Shown here: positions 52,334-60,700 of the stretch, piece after piece
How the letters are laid out: each line of letters starts with the position of its first letter
Position numbering within the stretch: the first letter of the stretch is position 1
From: Nitrospira sp.
GTDB lineage: Bacteria; Nitrospirota; Nitrospiria; Nitrospirales; Nitrospiraceae
Assembly: GCA_037045225.1 (NCBI GenBank)
Contig: JBAOHZ010000009.1
Location: 2,356,001 to 2,420,000 of the forward strand
Direction of reading: 5' to 3'
DNA: 64,000 nucleotides
Position numbers and translations under genes: made by a program
The notes under the pieces: model-generated
The model's database searches: none
Told to the model about the DNA's origin: nothing
Seen by the model: only the letters and a program-made list of their open reading frames with translations

Positions 52334-52514
52334 GTGAGGGGCGCTTCGGGTGTCGTCAGAATGCGCTCAGATGGAGGCGCCCCCTGGTTACACGCTCACT
52401 TGCTCGCGTGCGACTCTAATGCGCGACCAAGGGTCGCATGCCGTCGCACAGCTGCATGTTGGCCGCTACTATCCTACCGTGCCGCCCTGACAACATCCGA
52501 AGCGCCCCCCGCAC
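52334..52514. repeat. MITE-like element with 26-28 bp terminal inverted repeats
   Basis: The left end 52334-52359 and the right end 52487-52514 are inverted copies: GGCGCTTCGG, one mismatch, TGT, one mismatch, GTCAG on both sides, preceded by GTG and a G run. The 127-bp interior has no coding frame but contains a smaller hairpin (GCGACC-aag-GGTCGC). It starts 9 bp after the uvrA stop, so it would be read as the uvrA transcript end. The remaining gap to 52701 shows no gene. Confidence 0.65.
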
Positions 52515-52701
52515 ACCCCGCTAAGTGTGAGAGAGGCATAGGGAAGCAAAGGACAATATTGAATCCAATGCTTAGCAAACCCAATAGGCCTGTTGTTGCC
52601 GTTGTTTATTCAGTCTAGTGCCCCCCGATTAGATGACTAACCGATCACTCGGCCGATGCTAGACCTTGCAATCAGCCAAAGGTTTCCAAAGAGGTAGGCC
52701 T

Positions 52702-53031
52702 ATGCACACCATCCTGCTCCTTACAGTCTCCAACATCTTCATGACCTTCGCCTGGTATGGGCATCTGAAGTACAAAGAGTCGCCGCTGTGGATCGCAATC
52801 TTGGTGAGTTGGGGGATTGCGTTCGTGGAATATTGCTTTCAAGTGCCGGCGAACCGGATCGGCCACTATGAATTCACGGCGGCCCAGCTCAAGACGATTC
52901 AGGAGGTCATTACCCTGATCGTGTTCTGCGTATTCTCAGTCCTGTATCTGAAAGAAGAGCTGAAGTGGAACTATTTGGTCGGATTCGGAATGATGATCGG
53001 CGCAGTGTTCTTTGTCTTTAAGGAATGGTGA
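52702..53031 (+). CDS. DMT-superfamily DUF486 membrane protein
   Basis: 109 residues from the ATG at 52702 (preceded by AAAGAGGTAGGCCT). Four short membrane helices span nearly the whole chain. The family signature is clear: WYGHLKY, then WIAILVSWGIAFVEYCFQVP, ANRIGHYEFTAAQLKTIQEV and LYLKEELKWNYLVGF. DUF486 proteins are half-size relatives of drug/metabolite transporters and probably act as dimers; no substrate is known. It stands alone after the MITE-like element. Confidence 0.88.
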   Translation: MHTILLLTVSNIFMTFAWYGHLKYKESPLWIAILVSWGIAFVEYCFQVPANRIGHYEFTAAQLKTIQEVITLIVFCVFSVLYLKEELKWNYLVGFGMMIGAVFFVFKEW

Positions 53032-53151
53032 TCGCGGTCATTCGACAGCGCTTTCAATTCTTCTTACTGTTAGACGAGCCTTCCCAGCTCCCCCCAATCC
53101 TTTGGCGCCTCTATCAAATTTTTCCTCGTAGTCTCGGTCCTGGCATCTGAC

Positions 53152-53189
53152 AGGCGCCAGCGTTAGCTGCTTGGCTAGCGCCTTTCTTC
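53152..53189 (+). terminator. Possible rho-independent terminator
   Basis: AGGCGC (53152-53157) pairs with GCGCCT (53178-53183), the stem extends past one mismatch through AGC/GCT, and a pyrimidine-rich TTTCTTCC follows. It lies 121 bp after the DUF486 gene. The T run is interrupted, so the call is tentative. Confidence 0.35.
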
Positions 53190-53302
53190 CCTCTCTCCAG
53201 GGTAATGACTAGGGTCTCCTTGGATGTTTATCGGTTACAACGTGAGTAGAAGGCTTGATTGGGAAATGATCTAACGCTGACAGCCCCGAGAAGGAGGCAT
53301 GT

Positions 53303-53731
53303 ATGAAGACAGCAACATCAATTAAAAACCTGGGATTGGGGCTGTGTGTTGTGGCAGCCGGCTTCATGGTTGGGGGCTGTAACACAACGAAAGCTACGGT
53401 TGACACGACCGTCAATTTCTTCTCCAGCACGAGCCCCAATGGGCTCTTTTCAGCGGACGGCATGGTGCTGAAAGAGCAGAAGATCAATCTCTTTGCAGGA
53501 GTGGCGTACGAGAACCTCCGTCAGGAGGCTGCGGCTGGTGGGGGCCAGTACGTGAGTGCCTTGGCCTCGCTGTATGAAATCCCGTCCGGCAAACAGGAGG
53601 ATTTTGGCCTGGTACTGCAACGCAAGCACGCCGACTTATTTGCGGCGGGATTGGAAGAAGATCGCACGGCGCATCTGAAGATGGTCAGCGCTCTGAATCG
53701 TGAGCTGGTGGCAGCGTCGCTATTACCATAA
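53303..53731 (+). CDS. Small lipoprotein, DUF3015-like
   Basis: 142 residues with a strong ribosome site (GAAGGAGGCATGT). A lipoprotein signal ends at the lipobox VGGC (Cys26), so the mature protein is lipid-anchored. The C-terminal half (ENLRQEAAAGGGQYVSALAS, then a loop and FGLVLQRKHADLF) has the pattern of DUF3015 proteins, which are small periplasmic or outer-membrane proteins of unknown role. The assignment to that family is from memory of the motif and not certain. A 30-aa membrane protein gene follows 24 bp downstream. Confidence 0.7.
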   Translation: MKTATSIKNLGLGLCVVAAGFMVGGCNTTKATVDTTVNFFSSTSPNGLFSADGMVLKEQKINLFAGVAYENLRQEAAAGGGQYVSALASLYEIPSGKQEDFGLVLQRKHADLFAAGLEEDRTAHLKMVSALNRELVAASLLP

Positions 53732-53755
53732 TCTGCGGTTGGTCGGGAGGAATGT

Positions 53756-53848
53756 ATGGGAACGATGGGAAAAGGATTTATCCTCTGGTTACTCGGAGTT
53801 CCGGCAAGCCTGCTGGTCCTCTTATGGTTTCTGGGCATTCTCAAGTAA
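53756..53848 (+). CDS. 30-residue membrane protein
   Basis: A very short frame with a good ribosome site (GGGAGG five bases before the ATG at 53756). The product is one hydrophobic helix with a Lys at each end: MGTMGKGFILWLLGVPASLL, then VLLWFLGILK. It follows the lipoprotein gene by 24 bp on the same strand and is probably co-transcribed. Membrane peptides of this size are often missed by gene callers; the function is unknown. Confidence 0.55.
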   Translation: MGTMGKGFILWLLGVPASLLVLLWFLGILK

Positions 53849-53875
53849 CCAGGCTATACAGAGGAGATTGGCTTG

Positions 53876-53966
53876 CGGGCGGACAGGTTGTCTGTGCCTG
53901 AGGAGTCAGTGTGAGACTCCTGACGGCAGGAGCGCGGGACCGAATCCCTCCTGTTTTGTCCGCCCG
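53876..53966. other. Branched stem-loop structure
   Basis: A perfect 10-bp outer stem (CGGGCGGACA at 53876-53885 with TGTCCGCCCG at 53957-53966) encloses two hairpins: AGGAGTC/GACTCCT (7 bp), and CAGGAG/CTCCTG containing an inner GGGA/TCCC. The result is a three-way junction readable from either strand. It lies between convergent genes (the 30-aa protein and the outer-membrane protein), without a T run on the plus strand. It could be a bidirectional transcript end, a structured RNA or a mobile-element trace. Confidence 0.5.
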
Positions 53967-53987
53967 AATGGCTGAGGTCCTGGTCTT

Positions 53988-54902
53988 CTACTTGAACCAG
54001 CGGTCGTACATATACAGCAAATCCAGCGTCAGTCTGGCGCCGAAGGTCGGGCCGTAGTCTTTCTGGTTGATGAGATCGTTCCAGGTTTCGAACGTGAAGG
54101 CCGAATAGCGCACCGCGACTGAGACGAATCGTTCTTCCAACGCATCCCCCCGATGATCTACGAACAGACCTGAATCGACGGTCACCGCCAGTTCGATTTC
54201 CCATGGAGTCGAGTCGGCCCAGTGCCGATAGTTCCCGAGGCCGACAGAGCCCTGAGCCATGTAGGACTGTGGCGCGACCTGGTGGAACGCGGCACCGCTG
54301 AACGGGCGGCCGTATCGCGCGAGGGCTGAAACGCGAAGGTAGTCGCCCAGCAGCGGTACCGGGGCGAAGAGGGCCAACCGGCGAAATCCTGCCTGCACAT
54401 AGGGTTCATAATACAGCGACCCACCGGCGCCACCCAGACCGGCAAAGAACGCATCGTTCGATCCCAAGAGACTGAACCAGCGGGTCAGCGACCCGCTGAG
54501 CATGAAGTCGTTCGCTTCGCGTTTGTTCCCGACCGGGACCTCGGTGAGCCCTCGAAACTTGTGCACCACATCGTTTTGAAGAAACCGGCTCGGCCCGTCG
54601 CGCGTGGGTCCGCCGCCTGCCGTGAGATTGAGATTCCATCCCGGCAATTGGGCCAGGGGCTTGGTCCAGCTCAAGGTGAAGAAATTCAGCCCCATGGTTT
54701 CCCGCATATCGTTGTAGCGTCTGCCTTCCCCGTCGAACTCGGTAAACCGATCCAGGAGTGCGGCGCTCAGGGTCAAGGTAGGGTCGTGATCGGGGAAGGC
54801 GATGGCGCCCCAGTGGACGCTATGCGGGGGAGCTTCGGCCAGGGCGAGTCCCGGGATCGCGCAGACGGCGATCACGAGGGATAATATCCATCGACGATCC
54901 AT
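53988..54902 (-). CDS. Outer-membrane beta-barrel protein, function unknown
   Basis: 304 residues from the ATG at 54902, which gives a signal peptide at once (RRWILSLVIAVCAIPGLALA, then EAPP); ATG 54932 would add ten residues. The mature part alternates hydrophobic and polar residues in short strands (LTLSAALLDRF; LNLTAGGGP; IELAVTVDSGLFV; SVAVRYSAFTF) and is glycine- and aromatic-rich, as in 10-12-strand barrels of the outer membrane. An LpxR-like or general porin-like role is conceivable, but no diagnostic motif was found. It converges on the small membrane-protein gene and diverges from the HerA-type gene. Confidence 0.68.
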   Translation of the reverse strand: MDRRWILSLVIAVCAIPGLALAEAPPHSVHWGAIAFPDHDPTLTLSAALLDRFTEFDGEGRRYNDMRETMGLNFFTLSWTKPLAQLPGWNLNLTAGGGPTRDGPSRFLQNDVVHKFRGLTEVPVGNKREANDFMLSGSLTRWFSLLGSNDAFFAGLGGAGGSLYYEPYVQAGFRRLALFAPVPLLGDYLRVSALARYGRPFSGAAFHQVAPQSYMAQGSVGLGNYRHWADSTPWEIELAVTVDSGLFVDHRGDALEERFVSVAVRYSAFTFETWNDLINQKDYGPTFGARLTLDLLYMYDRWFK

Positions 54903-55079
54903 CGGGGCGCATAGTGCCTGTGTCGATTTCATTTCGCAAGTAGCCGGTACGTAATCGCACCGCAAGATCGCACCGGTTGACTGTGCCCGCGGGCTTGCAG
55001 TCGCGGCCTGTGCTTACTAGAATGCCCGTCGAATTTGGTCGATTCGAATTGGTGCTCTTCATCTCCATTGCGGGGAATT

Positions 55080-57575
55080 ATGCCGCCGAAGAAAAAACAG
55101 ACCACGACCAGTACCGGCTCATCGACGGACGACGCAGCCGAGTTCGAAAAGCTCGGCGTGTTTTATCTCGGGCGGCCTTATGATCTTGCCGCCAAACAGG
55201 CCAAGCCCGGCTGGTTGCTCTACGATTCGAAGGATCTGGTCACTCACGCGGTCTGCGTCGGTATGACAGGAAGCGGCAAGACGGGTCTCTGTGTCGGTTT
55301 ACTGGAAGAAGCGGCTATCGACGGCATCCCGGCCATCGTTATTGATCCGAAGGGCGATCTCGCCAATCTTCTGCTCACCTTTCCTCAGCTTCGCGGCGAA
55401 GATTTCGCGCCGTGGATTAATGAAGACGACGCCCGCAAGAAGGGCTTGTCCGCCGCCGACTTCGCCGCGCAGCAGGCGACCCTGTGGCAGAAGGGGCTTG
55501 GCGACTGGGGCCAGAGCGGCGAGCGTATCAAAAAGTTGCGTGATACGGCGGACTTCGCGGTGTACACACCGGGAAGCAACGCCGGTCTTCCGGTGTCGAT
55601 TCTGAAATCCTTCGCCGCTCCGTCCGCAGAATTACTCGACGATGCCGAACTCCTCCGCGAGCGCATCGGCACGACCGTGACCAGCCTGTTGGGGCTGATC
55701 GGCGTCGAGGCCGATCCGATCAAGAGCCGCGAGCACATTCTGCTCTCCTCGATTCTCGACAGCGCCTGGCGGGCAGGGCGGGACCTCGATCTTCCCGCGC
55801 TCATTCATCAGATCCAAACGCCTCCCATGACGAAGGTGGGTGTGCTCGATGTGGAGTCGTTCTTCCCCTCGAAGGAACGGTTCGCCCTGGCCATGCAGCT
55901 GAACAACCTGCTGGCCGCGCCGGGTTTTGCCGCCTGGATGGAAGGGGAGGCGCTGGATATCGGGCGTATGCTCTACGGCCCGTCGGGCAAACCGCGCATC
56001 GCGATTTTTTCTATCGCCCATTTGAACGATGCCGAACGCATGTTCTTCGTGTCCCTGCTTCTGAACCAGACGTTGGGGTGGGTCCGCGGCCAATCCGGCA
56101 CCACGAGCCTGCGGGCCATCCTCTACATGGATGAGATTTTCGGCTACTTCCCGCCGGTCGCCAATCCGCCGTCCAAAGCTCCCTTGCTCACATTGCTGAA
56201 GCAGGCGCGCGCGTTCGGGTTGGGTGTGGTGCTGGCCACGCAAAACCCGGTTGATCTCGACTACAAGGGACTGGCCAATACCGGTACCTGGTTCATCGGT
56301 CGGTTGCAGACGGAGCGCGACAAGGCGCGCGTGATGGAAGGGTTGGAGGGCGCGGCTGCCAGCAGCGGCAAGAAATTCGATCGCCAACAAATGGAGCAAA
56401 TTCTTGCGGGGCTTGGGAATCGGGTTTTTCTCCTGAACAACGTCCACGAGGATGCACCAGAGGTCTTCCAGACCCGATGGACGCTGTCCTATCTGCGCGG
56501 GCCGCTCACGCGGACACAAATCAAACAATTGATGGATCCCATTAAGCGGGAGAGACCAGCCGAAGCGGGCCAGTCGACAGGCACACCCGTGGCATCGACG
56601 CCTGCACATGGGACGCCCCATGCGCAACGCCCCATGTTGCCGCCGGAGGTGCCGCAATACTTTGTCCCGCTACGGGGACGCCAACCGGAGGGGCAAGCAC
56701 TCGTCTATCAACCGATGGTCTTGGGGGTGGCACAGGTACGGGTGGTGGACAACAAGGCTGCGGTCGATGTGACCGAACCCCTCACCCTACTGACTCCGCT
56801 TACCGGTGGTGCCGTGCCGGTGGAATGGGATCATGCGACGATCGTCGATCTGGCCGTAGCGGATCTGGAGCGCGATCCTGCAGGCGGGGCTCAGTTCGCC
56901 ACGCTGCAGGCTGCCGCCGGCAAGGCCAAGCAGTTTGACGGTTGGAAGACCGACTTGTCAGGCTGGTTATTCCGGACGCAAAAAGTTGAGCTATTCCGTA
57001 GTCCGAGCACGAAGGCGCTTTCGATGCCCGGAGAGCCGGAGCGTGACTTTCGTGTGCGGCTTCAACAGGCGGGCCGGGAGCAGCGTGATCAGCAGAGCGA
57101 AGCCTTGCGGAAAAAGTATTCACCCAAGATCGCCGCGTTGCAGGATCGTATCCGGCGCGCAGAACAGATGGTGGAACGGCAGCAGGCCGAGTCCCGCAGC
57201 AGTCAGATCCAGGCGGCTATTTCAGTCGGCGCCACTATCCTGGGGGCGTTTCTCGGGCGGAAAACGATCAGCGCCGGCAATATCGGCAAGGCGACGACGG
57301 CGATCCGCGGCGCCGGCCGGGCGATGAAAGAGTCGAAAGACGTGAGTCAGGCGGAAGACAACGTGGCGGCGTTGCAGCAACAGCTGGCGGCGCTCGAGGC
57401 CGAGTTTAAAGCGGAAGCCGATGCCCTGGCTGCGGCGACCGATCCGCTCACAGAAAAGTTGGAGTCCCTGTCGTTGAAACCCACCAAATCGAATATCTCG
57501 ATCAAGCTCGTGGCTCTCGCCTGGGTGCCGCATTGGCGGGATGAGTCAGGGACGGAGACACCTGCCTGGCAATGA
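55080..57575 (+). CDS. HerA/DUF87-type ATPase with C-terminal coiled coil
   Basis: 831 residues; the ATG at 55080 follows GGGGAATT. The P-loop is GMTGSGKTGL (residues 61-70), with VIDPKGDLANLL just after and Walker B in AILYMDEIFGYFPP, followed by LATQNPVDLDYKGLANTGTW. This is the HerA/FtsK-like hexameric translocase fold. A linker rich in Pro, Thr and His lies near residues 505-530. The C-terminal third has a long coiled coil (KIAALQDRIRRAEQMVERQQ) around a glycine-rich hydrophobic stretch (AAISVGATILGAFLGRKT) that might touch the membrane. The role (DNA processing or conjugation-like pumping) is not settled; no NurA-like nuclease is adjacent. Confidence 0.83.
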   Translation: MPPKKKQTTTSTGSSTDDAAEFEKLGVFYLGRPYDLAAKQAKPGWLLYDSKDLVTHAVCVGMTGSGKTGLCVGLLEEAAIDGIPAIVIDPKGDLANLLLTFPQLRGEDFAPWINEDDARKKGLSAADFAAQQATLWQKGLGDWGQSGERIKKLRDTADFAVYTPGSNAGLPVSILKSFAAPSAELLDDAELLRERIGTTVTSLLGLIGVEADPIKSREHILLSSILDSAWRAGRDLDLPALIHQIQTPPMTKVGVLDVESFFPSKERFALAMQLNNLLAAPGFAAWMEGEALDIGRMLYGPSGKPRIAIFSIAHLNDAERMFFVSLLLNQTLGWVRGQSGTTSLRAILYMDEIFGYFPPVANPPSKAPLLTLLKQARAFGLGVVLATQNPVDLDYKGLANTGTWFIGRLQTERDKARVMEGLEGAAASSGKKFDRQQMEQILAGLGNRVFLLNNVHEDAPEVFQTRWTLSYLRGPLTRTQIKQLMDPIKRERPAEAGQSTGTPVASTPAHGTPHAQRPMLPPEVPQYFVPLRGRQPEGQALVYQPMVLGVAQVRVVDNKAAVDVTEPLTLLTPLTGGAVPVEWDHATIVDLAVADLERDPAGGAQFATLQAAAGKAKQFDGWKTDLSGWLFRTQKVELFRSPSTKALSMPGEPERDFRVRLQQAGREQRDQQSEALRKKYSPKIAALQDRIRRAEQMVERQQAESRSSQIQAAISVGATILGAFLGRKTISAGNIGKATTAIRGAGRAMKESKDVSQAEDNVAALQQQLAALEAEFKAEADALAAATDPLTEKLESLSLKPTKSNISIKLVALAWVPHWRDESGTETPAWQ

Positions 57576-57614
57576 GCCAGGTGTCAGTATGCTCAAGGAT
57601 GCCGTCGTCTTCGT

Positions 57615-57760
57615 CCGTCGCTCGTGAAACGTCGTTCGTCTCTCGTCCGCAGAAAAGAGCCTCTAGCGTATGGCCTGAAAGGGAGCGTGGGGCATTGCTT
57701 CCAGCTACATGCCATACGATCTCGTCCCCAAGAGGATATGCTTCACGTTTCACGAATGCC
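57615..57760. repeat. Intergenic inverted-repeat element, copy B
   Basis: Homologous to the element at 535-692 in inverted orientation: 57615-57645 matches the complement of 662-692 at 28 of 31 bases. The far end (CTTCACGTTTCACGA at 57741-57755) forms the opposing arm. Like copy A it lies between two convergent genes, here the HerA-type ATPase and the patatin gene. No coding frame of note is present. Confidence 0.7.
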
Positions 57761-57770
57761 GAACATCCGG

Positions 57771-60700
57771 TTAGCTGAGTTGACGGGACATACGAAATCG
57801 CGTCGGATCCGACCGGTCTCGCGTAAACCCGAGTTGTTCGTAGAAACGGAGCCAGCCGACGTTGCGGATGGACGTGCCGGCCCAGGCCGGATTGTCCGGC
57901 CCCAAATCGACGATCAGATTGTGCCCGGAGTATGCCGCCGTTAATTCCACAATGGCATGTCTGAACAAGCGATGTCCCAGGCCCAAGCCTCGATAGGCCG
58001 GTCGTACCCAGCCATGCAGCGCGAGCCGGTGTCCGGCCACCGAAAGACGGGTCGCGGCCACTACGGCCAGGATTTCCCCTGGCCCGGCCGAATCGTCCGG
58101 TGAGGGCCTGGCTTTCAGTCGCATGTGCCAAGCCGCTCGCCGCGTGTGGTCGCCGGTCGGTTCCTCCAACGGCAACAGTTTGTGGAGCGCCTGCATGAAC
58201 GTCTCCGCGTAATCCGGCACGGAATCCCACTCAATCGACAGGTCTCTGACGAGCGATGAGAGATCACTGGTCGGCCCCATCGCTTCCAACACGACCACTT
58301 CATCGATACTTAAATTCAGGTGTGGCTCGGCGAAGCGGACGAATTGTTGGCTGTACATGCCGCAGAGCGTCGGCCAGAAGAGACGGAAGGTCTCAGCGGA
58401 GGTCCAGCGCCGGAACAGGTTCATCCAGCCGCGATTGAGGGCGTGATTGTGGAACTCTTCGAGGTTCACGGCCAGGTAGACCTGTTCCATGAGTTGGATC
58501 TGCAGATTGCAGGTGTGCAGCGCGGCTCGCGGATTGACCGCGATGGTCCCGGGATCGATCCCGAACACCGAGCGGAGTTCAGGATAGATTTCCAGGTCGT
58601 AGCGAAGCAGGTCCGGATCGTCGCGCAGGAGGCGTTCGAGATCCTTCAGGTCGTCGGTTTCGCCGAGGAAGGATTCACGCATGCCCGGCGGGGTGGTCAG
58701 CCAGTAGGAGCGGAGTGCATGGCAGAGCGAGGAAAAGTCCTGCTCGCTTCGTTGAATGGCGGGGCGCAGCACCTGTTGGGCGATATGTTCGCCGAGGCGA
58801 CGGTAGGATTCGAACTGGGCTTCGTCGAAGAACTGGTCGGAGGTCGGTTCGTGGGGAAAGGAGGGGTGACGCGCGGCGTAGTCCTGGACGTCCGACGGCT
58901 CGTTCCCGGTCAGCGAGGGTTTGAGATAGATCAGGGTGCCGGCGGTGGCGTTGGCATCCACTTTGTCGTAGCGAATCATGCCGATGGCGTGGTGGCGACT
59001 GCTGGTCTTGGCGTCGGCGGCCCGCTTGATCTGGTCGAGATTCAGTTCGATGTCGATTCCCAGATCGATGCGGATCTTCCGGATGGCGTTGCCGAGATCT
59101 TCAAAGGTGAGCTGCGGGTCACACCCGGCATCCACCACGAGGATGCAGTGACAGCGGCGCAAGACCATTTCATACAAGCCGAGATTTTCGAAATGTCCGC
59201 CGTCGGAGAGGTAGACGTAGGGATGACAGGAGTCTGTGAGGCCGAAGGTTTCGGACAGCAAGGGGCCGACCGAGACGTTCGGTGACGCTTTGCGATAGGT
59301 GTCGGCGCCCGCACGGCCTGGGTTCCCGAGCCACCAGCCCAAGCGAATGTTGAAGAGCGCGAGGAGAAACGTCACGGCTGAAGATGAATGATAGCCCATG
59401 TTGGGGCTCGCGGCGGCGCCTGAGATCGCCAGAGCGGTCCCGAGAGAAAGGGGTTGGGCGAGGTAATGGTTGCATCCGTACTCCTCCGAGCGGCGATACC
59501 CCAGATTCCAACTGCCGCTGTGGAGCGCGCTGATCGTGAACGATTGGGCTTTCCGTTGTTGCCAGGCCAGGTTGTCGCCCTTGACCAGATTGAGCGCGAT
59601 GTTGATGAGATGAAGCGGGCGCGGGCTCTGGTCGTGCAACTTATTGAGAAAAAGTGTGGTGAGCCAGGTGGTGGCGTCACGACCCTCCGGCGTCTCCGGT
59701 TGTTGCAAGGCGGCGATCTTGGCGCGGCAGGCCGGTCCGACACGCAGCTGTTCGGCGACCGTGACCAGCGCTTTGTTCGTGAGCGAATGGGAGAGTTCCT
59801 GCGTCAGGTGCGCGATCATGGCCTGAATTTGGGCCGATGTCGGTTCCGGGAGCGCGTGGAACGCATCCAGCCGCGCGCGGGCATCTTTTGAAAAGACTTC
59901 TCTGGCTATCCGGCGCGCCAGGCGCACGTCGTCGAATCGCACGTCGCTCATGGCCGGATTATCCAGATTGTCGAATCCGGTGAAGGGGTTGAATGTCCGT
60001 TCTCGTTCGGCCTGGACGCGCGAGGCTCCGAGATAGGCGCGGATGAGCCGGTTGCGATACATCGCATGCAGCGAAAACCGGTTGATATTGATTAGTCCGG
60101 ACATGAGGAAGCCCAGGAATGCCACGGTCCATGTGAATAGGATCAGTATCCGCAAGGGCGTATTGTGAAGCACTTGATAGTGGCTCTGGAGATTCGACCA
60201 GACTCCCATGCCGGTCTGCATAGGACCGATGAGATTGTCGTTGTTAAGGTGTTGTTGAAAGAGGTGGGCGAAGAGGTTCAATTGCCAACTGGTGCCCAAC
60301 GCCAGTGCGATCAAGATACAGACCATGAACAGCGGCGCGGCAGCCCGGACAGCCAAATCGGTGAGCAGGGTCATGTTCGACCGCTCTTCCTGCTGCTGCG
60401 CGGTGGTGCGTGACCCGGATCCCAGGACCAATGTCAGGAGGCCCGAGATGCCGCCGAGAGAGGTGGCGACGGTTGGGGTGAGCCACGCAATCAGACCAGG
60501 ACCGAAGACCACGATGGAAGAGAGGCCCGCCCATATCACCATTGTGATCAGCACCCAGGAACCGGTGCGCCCCCACCATTCACGATCCTGTTCTTCGGTG
60601 AACCGGCTTGCGAGACCGATGAAGATTGTCGCGGTCAACAAGAACACCGCCAGGACGCCCGGAACGGCGAAGGTGGCGAACCACTCGGCAAATTTGGCGA

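Noticed and set aside
58320..59285. Long plus-strand frame (321 codons) inside the patatin gene
   Set aside because: It mirrors the codon pattern of the minus-strand gene, whose motifs are clear; its own product has no recognisable domain.
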